Notes: generated by a model from the letters alone, not told the origin. Shown: positions 1 through 9,224, numbered from the stretch's first letter. The stretch is 64,000 nucleotides of DNA from Vulcanisaeta thermophila (GCF_001748385.1 NZ_BCLI01000001.1:124001-188000); one strand, 5' to 3'. Translations and numbers: made by a program.

Positions 1-70
1 CCACCGAAGCCTCATTGCAAAGGTACTCCCTAACACCATCGGTATCCCTAACCCTTAATTCACATGTCAT
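1..70 (-). CDS. 5' end of an unidentified gene leaving the window
   Basis: An ATG at 70-68 on the minus strand opens a frame that stays open to the window edge, giving 23 residues beginning MTCELRVRD. A TATA-like box (TTATAAAG on the minus strand, about 93-101) lies 26-27 bases upstream, the spacing expected for a leaderless crenarchaeal gene. The gene is divergent from the RHH regulator that starts at 160. Too little protein is visible to name a function. The reading rests on frame plus promoter spacing only. Confidence 0.5.
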   Translation of the reverse strand, partial: MTCELRVRDTDGVREYLCNEASV

Positions 71-159
71 CGCAGTAACTCGGGCATGTCCCCTTTATAA
101 TACTATTTATGCGAGAGTTAGGCTTAAATACTAGTCTTGCAGAGATTGCATTGATTAAC

Positions 160-606
160 ATGTCAAGCACAGGCAGTGAATCCAGCGAGAAGAGGACCGT
201 GACCATTAGGGGTTTAAGTAGTGACATTTACGAGAGGGTGAGTAGGCTGGCCAGGGAGACGGGGACCACGGTGGGTGAGATAGTCAATGAGGCCCTGAGG
301 AGGTACATATCAACCCTAGAGCACGTCTCAAGCTTCATAGACAACTTAATAAGGCAGGGAAACGTGGTTGTCATAAGCGGCGTTAACTCACTAACAGTGA
401 CCAAGATGGACCTGGAAACCCTGGATAAGCCCGTGATCTTCAGGGACATGGATGAGCTGGTCTTTGCGGATGACGTGACCAACGACCTAATCAAGGATAA
501 GGTGGCTAGGATAGTCAATGTGAACACAGTCTACGTACCCAAGACAGTCTCCACATTATTAATAGCCTCCAAGTCCGAGTTAGTCCGTAAGATCGTGCCT
601 AAATAA
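160..606 (+). CDS. Ribbon-helix-helix (CopG/Arc-type) transcriptional regulator
   Basis: A protein of about 148 residues. Its first 50 residues have the RHH pattern: a basic beta strand (RTVTIRGL) followed by two helices with a TTVGEIVNEALRRY segment, typical of CopG/MetJ-type DNA-binding dimers. The remaining ~95 residues form a separate alpha/beta domain that I do not recognise, possibly for ligand binding or oligomerisation. I place the start at 160 rather than 109, because the box CTTAAATAC at 123-131 sits about 32 bases before 160 and homology to RHH begins soon after. It is divergent from the partial gene at 1-70 and may control it; that is inference. Confidence 0.8.
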   Translation: MSSTGSESSEKRTVTIRGLSSDIYERVSRLARETGTTVGEIVNEALRRYISTLEHVSSFIDNLIRQGNVVVISGVNSLTVTKMDLETLDKPVIFRDMDELVFADDVTNDLIKDKVARIVNVNTVYVPKTVSTLLIASKSELVRKIVPK

Positions 607-643
607 AATAACACTAAAATAATCCCCCCTGAGTTAAAAATCG

Positions 644-1561
644 ATGAAGGTTTTGATTGTTGGCGTTGGTAGGATGGGGCAAAACCACATAAAAACCCTC
701 CTGGAACTGAAGAGGGAGAACCTGGTATCAGCAATTTACGCGCATGATGTGGACCCCGCGAAGCTTGAGCAGGCAAGGAGAATGGGCGTTGACGCGGTCT
801 TCCCAAGGCTTATTGACGCAATAAACCAAAGACCTGATCTGGGGATTGTGGCGGTCCCCACACAGTATCATTATAGGGTCTCCCTGGAATTAATAAAGTA
901 CATGGACCTACTCATTGAGAAGCCCATAACGGACAACCTAAATGATGCACTATCACTTTATAACGAGGCCAGGAGGCAGGGTAGGGTGGTGATGGTGGGG
1001 CATGTGGAGAGGTTCAACCCCACGTATGTTTCATTATCCAGTGAGTTGAGGGGTAAGGACGCCATATACCTGGAAACCATAAGGATTGGGAAACCCGCAG
1101 GTGACCTGGCGAGTTACGGCAATGTGTTGGTGGACTTGGCGATACATGACGTGGACCTGGCCCTGGACATAGTGAAGCCCGACGTGGTGAGCATAGACCA
1201 CGCGCGGCTACTTAATCAACCAGTAACAACGGCCCTCTCAATAATGAGCTTCGACGACGTGCCGGTTGTGGATTATGTATCGTGGGATTACGACAATAGG
1301 GTTAGGACACTCAAGGTGGTAACCACCAGGGACTACTACGAGGCGGACCTACTCAATAATTACATGGTGCATGGTGAGTCCAGGAGTAAGGTTCAGGGAA
1401 TGGAGCCCCTAAAGCGTGAGTTGCTGCATGCCATAAAGGTGGTAAAGGGCATTGAAAAACCCATCGTGGGTATTGAGGAGGGCATAAGGGCGCTGGCAGT
1501 CATTGATGGCATAATGAGGGGTGTGAGGAAAATAGAACTGAATGCACTATTTGGGCTATGA
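644..1561 (+). CDS. Gfo/Idh/MocA family NAD(P)-dependent oxidoreductase
   Basis: 305 residues. The N-terminal Rossmann fold shows GVGRMG at residues 7-12, and the family's EKP motif is at about 92-94 (LLIEKPITDN). The C-terminal half holds HVERFNPTY and DLAIHDVDLALD, typical of the alpha/beta dimerisation and substrate domain. Members oxidise or reduce sugars, inositols and related polyols with NAD(P). The substrate cannot be read from sequence. It could equally be a UDP-sugar 3-oxidase-type member. Its stop overlaps the convergent gene at 1556-1960 by six bases. Confidence 0.88.
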   Translation: MKVLIVGVGRMGQNHIKTLLELKRENLVSAIYAHDVDPAKLEQARRMGVDAVFPRLIDAINQRPDLGIVAVPTQYHYRVSLELIKYMDLLIEKPITDNLNDALSLYNEARRQGRVVMVGHVERFNPTYVSLSSELRGKDAIYLETIRIGKPAGDLASYGNVLVDLAIHDVDLALDIVKPDVVSIDHARLLNQPVTTALSIMSFDDVPVVDYVSWDYDNRVRTLKVVTTRDYYEADLLNNYMVHGESRSKVQGMEPLKRELLHAIKVVKGIEKPIVGIEEGIRALAVIDGIMRGVRKIELNALFGL

Positions 1562-1960
1562 AAAATCAAGGAGGGAGGGAGTCCTGACTAGGTATTTCCG
1601 CGCCAGTTCCAAAGCCCAATTGGGTAATTCATGCCTCCTAATAACCTCATCCACCAAGTCCTCAACCTCATCACAAACCTCATCAACACCCAACTGCTCA
1701 CGACAAAGCTTAACAAGGTACTTACTCCTAGCCTCAAAAAGTGCGTGATCCATGGCCACACGGTTACAATCATGGTCGTAAGTCCAACCCCTACGAAAAT
1801 CCCTCAAATGAAGAAACAAGTGAGCCGCGACTCTGCCCAGATCCATGGCGCCGGGGCTGACGTAAACACCCTCATTAACCGCATAACACGACCTACGACC
1901 CATGTAAATATTAACCATACAATCAACAACAACGTAGGGAGAGAAATAAGCATAAACCAT
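1556..1960 (-). CDS. Conserved hypothetical protein
   Basis: 134 residues, soluble, with no family I recognise. The N-terminal half is rich in aromatic residues and Cys (YFSPYVVVDC, GRRSCYAVNEG). The C-terminal half is predicted helical and acidic (GVDEVCDEVEDLVDEV). Codon use matches its neighbours and the frame is open for its full length. The other strand also carries a long open frame here, but that frame runs through the tRNA-Val gene and is not credible. Tail-to-tail with the oxidoreductase, with overlapping stops. Confidence 0.6.
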   Translation of the reverse strand: MVYAYFSPYVVVDCMVNIYMGRRSCYAVNEGVYVSPGAMDLGRVAAHLFLHLRDFRRGWTYDHDCNRVAMDHALFEARSKYLVKLCREQLGVDEVCDEVEDLVDEVIRRHELPNWALELARKYLVRTPSLLDFS

Positions 1961-2071
1961 AAAATAACAGCTAATAGGCTAAATCACCACCCCTCCAAAC
2001 CTCACAGCCCCAGAACACACCCCTCATTCTACCACACTAAGGATCAACCCTGGGGAATCCACGGAGGATTT

Positions 2072-2147
2072 TGGTGGGCCCGCCGGGATTCGAACCCGGG
2101 ATCTCCCGCGCGTGAGGCGGGCATCCTAACCGCTAGACTACGGGCCC
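2072..2147 (-). tRNA. tRNA-Val (anticodon CAC)
   Basis: A full cloverleaf is visible on the minus strand: acceptor GGGCCCG pairing with CGGGCCC, D arm, anticodon stem CCCGC/GCGGG around loop CTCACGC (anticodon CAC, reading GTG), and T arm CCGGG-TTCGAAT-CCCGG. The discriminator is A and a 3' CCA is encoded (2074-2072). No intron. An oligo-T/TTAAAAA tract near 2203-2212, about 60 bases upstream on the minus strand, is a likely promoter with a short 5' leader. Confidence 0.97.
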
Positions 2148-2232
2148 GTACTGTCCTGGGCCCTTTGAGCATGGTGTATGTGTTGGTGTTTGTCTTCGTG
2201 TTTTTAAGGTTTTCTTTTTCCTCCTTTTGTTG

Positions 2233-2832
2233 CTATAATGTTAGATATTTTATTGCCGTTATGAGTATGTAGGCTGCGAATGCCATTATACCCGCCGCTG
2301 ATAGCGCCTTGATTATCATAGCCGCCCTCCCTCCTCCGTAGGTTACGCCGGCTTTCACGGCCCTTGGGAATGTGGTTACCCACGTTATTATTGCCAGGAA
2401 TAACCCCGCTATGCTTAGGGGCCCGAATATGCTCATGAACGAGAGCCCCGCGGTGAGCCACCATATTATTTGGTATGGGTTTGTGATTCCCATGGTTAGC
2501 CCCATGAAGTAGTTAATGATTAGGTTAGTGTTTTGGGTTGATTGCCTTGGTTTGAATGTGGACCTTATTATTGTGTATGCCAGGTAGGTCATTACGGTGA
2601 AGCCCACTATGTACATTGCGTGTATTATGGCTTGGTTTAATGCGTTGTGTAGTTCGTACGTTATTATCATTAGTACGGCGTCTGCGGTCATTGCGCCGAG
2701 CCCCACGGCGGTTCCGTGCATGTGGGACTTCGTGGACTCAGCCGCTATTAATGCATTCATGGGCCCTGGGGGCACCGCCAGGAGTAGTCCGAATACGTAA
2801 CCCAGCGCTAGGTTATAGAGTGTGTCCTGCAT
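2233..2832 (-). CDS. LysE/RhtB-family amino-acid or metabolite exporter
   Basis: 199 residues, strongly hydrophobic with about six predicted membrane segments. It begins YVFGLLLAVPPGPMNALIA, the conserved N-terminal GPxN-type signature of the LysE/RhtB superfamily, followed by VGLGAMTADAVLM, and a second helix bundle with NPYQIIWWLTAG. Family members export amino acids or small solutes by proton antiport. It starts only six bases after the stop of the upstream membrane gene (2839-3324), so the two are very probably one transcript. Confidence 0.85.
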   Translation of the reverse strand: MQDTLYNLALGYVFGLLLAVPPGPMNALIAAESTKSHMHGTAVGLGAMTADAVLMIITYELHNALNQAIIHAMYIVGFTVMTYLAYTIIRSTFKPRQSTQNTNLIINYFMGLTMGITNPYQIIWWLTAGLSFMSIFGPLSIAGLFLAIITWVTTFPRAVKAGVTYGGGRAAMIIKALSAAGIMAFAAYILITAIKYLTL

Positions 2833-2838
2833 GTTGGT

Positions 2839-3324
2839 TTACCTTACTTTCTCGCTTAATGTGCTTATCGCCCCCGTTCTTTTTGCCTCTTCCCTCTTGA
2901 TCATAATTATGCTTATTACTAGTATCACGGCTGCGGGTATGTAGTAAAGCGGTAATCCACCGTGCACTGGGTATGTGGGGTATGTGTATATGTGCATGTT
3001 CCTTATGTAGCCCCAGGAGTGCGGTACCCGCCCTATGAAGATCCAGAAGGCCGCGTCCTCACTCCACACCGCCAGGTCCGCCGCGAATACCCACTGCCAG
3101 AGGTCGCCTAGTATGGCCCAGGGTATTGATAGTATTATGGCGACCCCAAGCCTGTAGAACCACATGCCTATCCATGGGTGGGCGTGTACGAGGGTTAGGT
3201 ACCAGGAGGTGTCTGGGTCGTGGGTGAAGGCGTACCACAGTGCGGGTACTATCATGGACTCTATCATCGCGTAGCCAATCCCGGTCATTATTGGTGGTAT
3301 TGATAGTTTCCACCAATTAACCAT
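2839..3324 (-). CDS. Polytopic membrane protein of unknown function
   Basis: 161 residues with about four hydrophobic stretches (near 9-32, 55-80, 85-100 and 128-147) and many Trp, His and Tyr residues (LVHAHPWIGMWFYRLG, GDLWQWVF). The C-terminal tail is basic. I do not recognise the family. Six bases separate it from the LysE-type exporter downstream, which suggests a shared role such as a two-component export or sensing unit; this is inference from spacing alone. Confidence 0.65.
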   Translation of the reverse strand: MVNWWKLSIPPIMTGIGYAMIESMIVPALWYAFTHDPDTSWYLTLVHAHPWIGMWFYRLGVAIILSIPWAILGDLWQWVFAADLAVWSEDAAFWIFIGRVPHSWGYIRNMHIYTYPTYPVHGGLPLYYIPAAVILVISIIMIKREEAKRTGAISTLSEKVR

Positions 3325-3432
3325 GGCGTTCTTAATGCCTTAAATCACCTATTAATTAGCGTTACTCAGTAATTACCCACCGCACACACGGTTTATGCAA
3401 ATAAATTAAAAGCCCAGCCCCATTAATAATCA

Positions 3433-5094
3433 ATGGTTAGGTATGATGCCGTAATCATAGGGGCGGGTCATAACGGCCTTGTGGCTGCGAATTACCTAGC
3501 CATGCATGGTTTGAGGGTTCTCGTTGTGGAGAGGAGGGGGGTCGTTGGTGGTTTGGCCGCAAGTGAGGAGGTTTGGCCAGGCTTTAGGGTGCCCACTGGC
3601 GCATACGTGATTAGTCTCTTCAAGCCCAGGTTAATCAGGGAGTTGGGGCTCGATAAGATGGGCCTTAGGATCTTCACTAAGGAGCCTGGTTTATTCGTGC
3701 CCTTCCCCAATGGTAGGAGTATCACCATATGGCCTGATGAGGGGAGGACTGTTAAGGAGATTGAGCGTTACTCAACCAATGATGCCAGGAACTACCCGAG
3801 GTGGAACTCCTTCTGGGATGCATTCTCAACACTAATCGATCAAGTACTATTCTCACCACCGCCTAATCTCCTGGACTTAATCGAGGAGGCCAGGAGATTG
3901 GCGCCATTGATTGGGGTGATGAGGGGTAGGCTTGAGGCGTTCCTGGAGGAGTTGGCCTATGCCATGACCACCAGTGCCGGTAGGATGCTAAGTGATTACT
4001 TCGAGTCCGAGGAGCTTAAGGCTGCCCTGGTGGAGGATGGTGTGGTGGGTTCCTTCGCGGGCCCCTATACGCCGGGTACCGCCTACGTCCTGGCACACCA
4101 CGTGATGGGTGAGGTTAATGGTGTGAAGGGTGCCTGGGGCTACGTTGAGGGTGGTATTGGTAGGCTTAGTGAGTTGTTGATGGAGAGGGCTAGGAGACTC
4201 GGTGTTGATTTCATCCTGGGCATAGGCGTTAGGAGGATCCTCGTTAAGGATGGCGCGGTAGTTGGTGTTGAGCTTGGGGATGGCAGGATAATAGAGAGTG
4301 GGGTTGTTTTGTCAAACGCGGACATAAAGACCACGTTCCTGAGGCTCCTGGACCCTGATGCTGTGGATAAGTGGCTTAGGAGGAGGATTGAGAATCTGAA
4401 GTCCGTGGGTGTCTCCGCGAAGATTGTGGGTATCCTCAATGGGTTGCCTAAGTATAACGTTAATGATGCCGACCCAATGATTGGGCACAGGGCCTCGGCA
4501 TTAATAATGCCCAGTGTGGATTATGTGGAGAGGGCCTATAGGGATGCCCTTAATGGCTCCTTTAGTAGGGAGCCCTGGGTATCCATAAACATACCCACCG
4601 TTTATGATAAAACCATAACCACCAGTGACAAGCATGTGTTCTCAATGTTTATTCAGTACGCCCCGAGGTTTTTGAATTGGGATGAGGAGTTGAAGGCTAG
4701 ATTCAGGGATACCGTTTATGAGGTAGTGGAGCAGTACATTCCTGGGTTTAGGAGGTTTGTGGAGAAGGACTTGGTGCTAACGCCCCTTGATTACGAGGTT
4801 GAGTATGGGACCATGGGTGGTAACATATTCCACATAGATATATCCCTGGATCAATTATTCATGAATAGACCACTACCTGAAATGCACGATTACACAACAC
4901 CCATAAGGGGGCTCTACCTATGTGGGTCCGATGCACACCCAGGTGGTGGTGTAATGGGCGCGCCTGGTTATAATGCTGCCCATAGGGTTCTTCAGGACCT
5001 CGGCATGATTAAGGAGAGGCCCAGGTTGAACCTTGTGGAGCTATTAAACATGGTGGTTAAGGTCCTTAGATGGAGCCCAGCGCCTCCTAAATAA
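3433..5094 (+). CDS. FAD-dependent NAD(P)-binding oxidoreductase, phytoene desaturase/PYROXD2-like
   Basis: 553 residues. The N-terminal dinucleotide-binding motif is at about 7-35 (VIIGAGHNGLVAANYLA ... VVERR), followed by GGLAASEEVWPGFR, as in the CrtI/PYROXD2 group. The C-terminal end carries the second FAD signature LYLCGSDAHPGGGVMGAPGYNAA. Members dehydrogenate or isomerise isoprenoid or other hydrophobic substrates with FAD. PYROXD2-like proteins are common in archaea without carotenoid genes, and no phytoene synthase is nearby, so carotenoid synthesis is not shown. Box AATTAAAAG near 3407 is 26 bases before the ATG. Confidence 0.85.
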   Translation: MVRYDAVIIGAGHNGLVAANYLAMHGLRVLVVERRGVVGGLAASEEVWPGFRVPTGAYVISLFKPRLIRELGLDKMGLRIFTKEPGLFVPFPNGRSITIWPDEGRTVKEIERYSTNDARNYPRWNSFWDAFSTLIDQVLFSPPPNLLDLIEEARRLAPLIGVMRGRLEAFLEELAYAMTTSAGRMLSDYFESEELKAALVEDGVVGSFAGPYTPGTAYVLAHHVMGEVNGVKGAWGYVEGGIGRLSELLMERARRLGVDFILGIGVRRILVKDGAVVGVELGDGRIIESGVVLSNADIKTTFLRLLDPDAVDKWLRRRIENLKSVGVSAKIVGILNGLPKYNVNDADPMIGHRASALIMPSVDYVERAYRDALNGSFSREPWVSINIPTVYDKTITTSDKHVFSMFIQYAPRFLNWDEELKARFRDTVYEVVEQYIPGFRRFVEKDLVLTPLDYEVEYGTMGGNIFHIDISLDQLFMNRPLPEMHDYTTPIRGLYLCGSDAHPGGGVMGAPGYNAAHRVLQDLGMIKERPRLNLVELLNMVVKVLRWSPAPPK

Positions 5095-5119
5095 CCTATA
5101 TCTTAATATTTCTTAAAAA

Positions 5120-6952
5120 TCACTCATTCTTCTCTCCCTCCTCAGTGGGTAGGAAGTAATAGTACTCGCCTAATTCACGTTGTATCCTGTCTAGGTAGGA
5201 ACCCCTCTTATTAATCCTCGGCCTCCCTACGTCGGGCTCCCTCCTGAAAGTTACGTCCTGGGCCTTGAGGAACTCATTCATTCCATCCCTAAGCCCAGTG
5301 GGTTGGTAACCAATCCCATGCCTCCCGGGTTCGCCTAGGAATGTCATTATTGTGGTGCTCATGTAATCGAGCATTGTTATGTCGTGTTCTACCACGAGGG
5401 CTACCACATCCCTCTCCTCAACAATCCTCCTAACCAGCGTGGCCACCCTAACCCTCTGCTCAATGTCCAGGTAGGCCATGGGCTCATCAAGCAGGTAGAG
5501 CTCCGCATCCCTGAGGAGTGCCGATGCCACAACAACCCTTTGCAGCTCACCGCCGCTTAGTGAGTTCAATTCCCTGTCTAGGATGGGCGTTAGCAGGAGT
5601 CCATTGGCGATGTCCGGCCATATCACCTTGCTCATGAAGTCATCGCCCACGTTCAGGGCCAGGAACTCCCTCACAGTCTTATCACCAAACTTGACCGCCA
5701 AGTCCCTAACGTACTGTGGCTTGTAACTAATCCTGACATTGCCATGGGGAACCACAACACCACTATCGGGCTCTAGCTCACCCACTAGCATCTTAACGAA
5801 TGTGGTCTTCCCAATCCCATTGGGCCCCAGCACACCCACAACCTCACCCCTACTTAGGCTGCCCGCCTTGACCTCGAGCTTGAAATCGCCAAGGTTTTTC
5901 TCCAGGTCCGTCCACTCAACGAGTATTGCCTCCTTCCTAAGTGGTCTCGGTGCCGGTTTCACCCTGAACTTAATGGGCTCCCTCCTAATGAGCATGTTCT
6001 CACTGGTTAGGTAACCCCTCAGGTACTCATTAATTCCCTCCCTAGCGCCCCTGATGTTGGAGACTATGCCGTAGGCCCCGGGCTTCCCGTAGAGTATCAC
6101 CACGTGGTCCGCCAGGTAATCGAGAACCGCGAGGTCGTGGTCTATGACTATCACGTACCTATCCCCAGTGGCCACCTCCCTAATGGCGTCCGCAACCCTG
6201 AGCCTCTCCACAATGTCTAGGTGCGTGGTGGGTTCGTCGAATATGTAAACGCTAGAGTTCCTCAGTAGGGCGACGGCTATGGCAAGCCTCTGCAACTCAC
6301 CACCGCTTAGCTTGCTCACCTCCCTATTCATTAGGTGTGTTAGGTTTAATTTCTCAGCCATGCTGAGGGCCTTACCCTCGTCACCAGCCACCTTGGTTAG
6401 TACCTCCTTCACGGTGCCCTTGACGTACATGGGTATTAACTCTATGTACTGTATCTTGTGGGTAACCCTCAACTCATTATTGTACAGCTTGGTTAAGTAG
6501 GGCTGGAGTTCCGTACCCCTGAAGTATCTGATGATATCGCTAACATTAACATTGGACTCACTGCACAGGTTTGGTTTTAATTCACCTGCCAGTATCCTCG
6601 CTATTGTGGTCTTGCCCATGGCATTCTGCCCAATTATGCCCAGCACCCTGCCCTGCTTGGGCATGGGTAGTCTAAAGAGCTTGAAGCCGCTGGGCCCGTA
6701 CTGGTGAACGCACTCCTCACCCAACTCCGCGGGTAGGTTGACAATGGTTATGGCCTCGAAGGGGCACTTTCTAACGCATATCCCGCATGCGGTGCATAGG
6801 TCCGTTATGACTGGGTGTCCCAGCTGCTCATCTATGTAAATGGCCCTCTTACCAGCCCTAACCACTGGGCAGAACCTAATGCACTCCTGGCTACACTTAT
6901 TGGGTTGGCATAGGTCCTTATCCACCACGGCAACCCTTGACTTGGAGGGCAT
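5120..6952 (-). CDS. ABCE1/Rli1 ribosome-recycling ATPase with Fe-S domain
   Basis: 610 residues, the usual length. The N-terminal ferredoxin-like region holds two Cys clusters (CQPNKCSQECIRFC at 15-28 and CTACGICVRKC near 53-63) for two [4Fe-4S] centres. Two ABC cassettes follow: Walker A GQNAMGKTT and signature LSGGELQRL, then GPNGIGKTT and LSGGELQRV, each with a Walker B plus DEP. In archaea ABCE1 splits terminated ribosomes together with aRF1/Pelota and acts in initiation. It is monocistronic, with box CTTTATTTAG near 6981, 27-29 bases before the ATG. Confidence 0.97.
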   Translation of the reverse strand: MPSKSRVAVVDKDLCQPNKCSQECIRFCPVVRAGKRAIYIDEQLGHPVITDLCTACGICVRKCPFEAITIVNLPAELGEECVHQYGPSGFKLFRLPMPKQGRVLGIIGQNAMGKTTIARILAGELKPNLCSESNVNVSDIIRYFRGTELQPYLTKLYNNELRVTHKIQYIELIPMYVKGTVKEVLTKVAGDEGKALSMAEKLNLTHLMNREVSKLSGGELQRLAIAVALLRNSSVYIFDEPTTHLDIVERLRVADAIREVATGDRYVIVIDHDLAVLDYLADHVVILYGKPGAYGIVSNIRGAREGINEYLRGYLTSENMLIRREPIKFRVKPAPRPLRKEAILVEWTDLEKNLGDFKLEVKAGSLSRGEVVGVLGPNGIGKTTFVKMLVGELEPDSGVVVPHGNVRISYKPQYVRDLAVKFGDKTVREFLALNVGDDFMSKVIWPDIANGLLLTPILDRELNSLSGGELQRVVVASALLRDAELYLLDEPMAYLDIEQRVRVATLVRRIVEERDVVALVVEHDITMLDYMSTTIMTFLGEPGRHGIGYQPTGLRDGMNEFLKAQDVTFRREPDVGRPRINKRGSYLDRIQRELGEYYYFLPTEEGEKNE

Positions 6953-7035
6953 TTTGCGTGAAGCGTGGGTGGCACTAAATAAAGCCTTTCCATATGTGAG
7001 AAATGCTTTAATTGCCCCGTGCTAGGCGTGGCTGG

Positions 7036-7704
7036 ATGGAGGTACGTAGGAACCACCTAATCACAGCAATTATACTCTACGTGGTATACGCTGCCTTGAC
7101 CATGTATGTACTGGCCCATGGGGAGGCATCCCCATTCAATGTCTACATATTCAACCTCATATTCAACCACGAAAACCCAGCAATAACACCCATACTGGTG
7201 GTGCTGAGTACTGACGACTACGGGAGGGCCCTTGTCTGGATACCAGTGGCGCTGGTGCTTTGGTTCGTGGGCAGTAGGTACGAGAGGTATAGGAGGGCCA
7301 GCGTGGTCATGGTGGCCTCATTCGCACTGAGCCTTGTGGTTGGTGAGTTAATGAAGCATGTTATGTACGAGCCCAGGCCCTTCATGCTCATGAACATAAA
7401 GCCCCTGATCCACGAATCCACGGACTCCTCATACCCATCGGGGCACGCATTAATAGTGGGTACCGGGGCATACTCAGCATTACTCACGACACCCTGGTAC
7501 GTGGCAATACCACTACTAATAGAGGCGCTCCTGGTAACCTACGGGAGAGTCTACGTGGGGGTTCACTGGCCCATAGACATAATAGCGGGTTGGGTACTGG
7601 GCATTGCAAATGTGGAACTAACAATGGCAATACCCAAGTACCAAGACCTAATCCACTGGATAATGAAGAAACTACTCTCATGGCTCTCCCTACCCCCTAA
7701 ATAA
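7036..7704 (+). CDS. PAP2-family membrane phosphatase
   Basis: About 222 residues with five or six membrane segments and the three phosphatase motifs: KHVMYEPRP (KX6RP), YPSGH (PSGH), and GRVYVGVHWPIDIIAG (SRX5HX3D-like, with Gly-Arg at its start). Such enzymes remove phosphate from lipid phosphates such as polyprenyl diphosphate or phosphatidate-type substrates. The ATG at 7036 is preferred over 7012 because box GCTTTAATT (about 7005-7013) is 26 bases upstream. It is divergent from ABCE1, but here the two genes have separate boxes. Confidence 0.88.
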   Translation: MEVRRNHLITAIILYVVYAALTMYVLAHGEASPFNVYIFNLIFNHENPAITPILVVLSTDDYGRALVWIPVALVLWFVGSRYERYRRASVVMVASFALSLVVGELMKHVMYEPRPFMLMNIKPLIHESTDSSYPSGHALIVGTGAYSALLTTPWYVAIPLLIEALLVTYGRVYVGVHWPIDIIAGWVLGIANVELTMAIPKYQDLIHWIMKKLLSWLSLPPK

Positions 7705-7789
7705 GATTCAATGTGTTTTCCCTATCTCGATCCATGGCAAAATTTTGCCACGGAATGGTATGTAGTAATTTATTCATTATTCGTGGACA

Positions 7790-8566
7790 TCACCTTATTG
7801 TTTTTCGTCCAATTATTACGTAGCCCGTGTGTGCGTTGATCCAGGTGTTGGGTCTCACTTCGTTGGTTTTTGTTTTCCATTCCCTGACCGTGACGTCCAT
7901 CATTTTTATGTCTGCGTATTTTAATTCACGCATTTTGTCGAGGACCTTTAGTACCTGGTTTATTGTGGGTACGTAGACCACCAGGTACCCGCTGGGTTTT
8001 AGGGCCTGTGTGGCGTTGGGTATTGCGTTCCATGGGTCTCCCAGGTCCAGGAGTACCACGTCTGTGTTGTTTATGTTGAAGCCCTCTGTTATTACGTCCC
8101 TTAGCTCGAGCTCCACGTAGTCCAGGAGCCCCAGCATTGATAGGTTCCTCCTGGCCACCTCTAGGTTTTCCCTCCTCTTATCGAAGCCGTAAACCTTACC
8201 GTTGGGCCTCACGTAGTATGCCAGAAATGCCGTCATGAATCCACTACCCACGCCTGCCTCGGCAACTATGGTTCCTGGGCCTATCCCCGTGCTCATTATT
8301 ATCTGGGCCGCGTCCTTTGGGTATATAACCTGTGTAACCCTCTCGCCGCGCTCCATGAGTATGTCCACTGGGGATGGCCTTAGGATGGCCACCTCGTGGC
8401 CTAGGGACGTCCTAACTATGGAGCCGTACCCCACACCTATTAATTCATCGGCATTTATGAAGCCCCTTATGGTGCTTATCCTGGCGCCCCTCGTGACCCT
8501 GGCAACTAACCTAACACCATCATCCAGGCTAACCAGTAGTACTAGGTCATTCTCCCTAACAGCCAT
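7790..8566 (-). CDS. trmI: tRNA (adenine-N1)-methyltransferase TrmI-type
   Basis: 258 residues. An N-terminal beta-rich domain precedes the class I methyltransferase core, whose SAM motif is VAEAGVGSGFMTAFLA near residues 103-118, followed by VYGFDKRRENLEVARRN. YPKDAAQIIMSTGIGPG just before motif I is highly characteristic of the TrmI/Gcd14 group, which makes m1A at positions 57/58 of archaeal tRNAs. NTDVVLLDLGDPW (motif IV region) is also present. Box CTTAAAGG near 8593 supports a leaderless ATG at 8566. Confidence 0.93.
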   Translation of the reverse strand: MAVRENDLVLLVSLDDGVRLVARVTRGARISTIRGFINADELIGVGYGSIVRTSLGHEVAILRPSPVDILMERGERVTQVIYPKDAAQIIMSTGIGPGTIVAEAGVGSGFMTAFLAYYVRPNGKVYGFDKRRENLEVARRNLSMLGLLDYVELELRDVITEGFNINNTDVVLLDLGDPWNAIPNATQALKPSGYLVVYVPTINQVLKVLDKMRELKYADIKMMDVTVREWKTKTNEVRPNTWINAHTGYVIIGRKTIR

Positions 8567-8599
8567 TCACCAATGACTTGCATCACCAAGCCTTTAAGT

Positions 8600-9205
8600 T
8601 TATTGACCCAATTGTAACTGGCTCACCGTCTCCTCTAGGTAATTTAGGAATTCCTCCAGGGTGCCTCTCACGGCTCCCGACCTCACCATGTTGTTCCACC
8701 TCTCAACAAATTCCTTGAACTCCCTCTTGGCCTTTACGACTTCAGGCATGGACTTAACCTCTACCTTGAAGGTTGCGTAGGACCCCCTGTTGAGTCCTGG
8801 GCAGTAGTTGAGGGCTTTGTCGTAGACCTCGAACTTGATTACCCCACCCTCTAGCCAGTATATGAATGGGTAGTACCTGCATACGTAGGGCTTAACCTCA
8901 TGGACACTACATATTAGTTTTCCGTCGACCCACTTATTGAATATGCAGGTTCCATCAAGCCTCTTCTTAAGGATTAGGTAGTACTCACCATTACTTAATT
9001 TAATCAGCGGTTCATCCCACTGAGCCGCCATGTCCTTGGGGAATAACGCAACGAATTCCCTGGGCCTGAGCCCCGTGTACCGCGCTATCCTGGCCACGTC
9101 GATGTGGGTCACTGGTATCCAGTACCTACGGCAACACTCACCGCAGAGTGTGCATTGGAACCTGACCCTGGGGAATTCTGCGGTGAAGGATAACTTAATG
9201 GTAAT
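8600..9205 (-). CDS. YkgJ-family cysteine-cluster protein, probably starting at ATT
   Basis: The first ATG/GTG codon in the frame is the GTG at 9112, but using it would cut off the family's first Cys cluster. The same frame continues upstream without a stop and encodes FQCTLCGECCRRYW, the YkgJ CxxCGxCC motif, just before the GTG. No ATG, GTG or TTG precedes this motif in frame. ATT codons at 9205 and 9199 are the only near-start codons, and box A TTAAAATAT (9235-9227 on the minus strand) lies about 25 bases before 9205. Further Cys residues (GTCIF, LICSVHEVKPYVC, NYC) fit a metal or Fe-S binding role. Function of the family is poorly defined. Confidence 0.75.
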   Translation of the reverse strand: MTIKLSFTAEFPRVRFQCTLCGECCRRYWIPVTHIDVARIARYTGLRPREFVALFPKDMAAQWDEPLIKLSNGEYYLILKKRLDGTCIFNKWVDGKLICSVHEVKPYVCRYYPFIYWLEGGVIKFEVYDKALNYCPGLNRGSYATFKVEVKSMPEVVKAKREFKEFVERWNNMVRSGAVRGTLEEFLNYLEETVSQLQLGQ

Positions 9206-9224
9206 GATTACCCACCCTGGTGGG

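Noticed and set aside
1631-2272. 213-codon plus-strand open frame
   Set aside because: It runs antisense to the hypothetical gene and straight through the tRNA-Val gene; composition and content are not protein-like.
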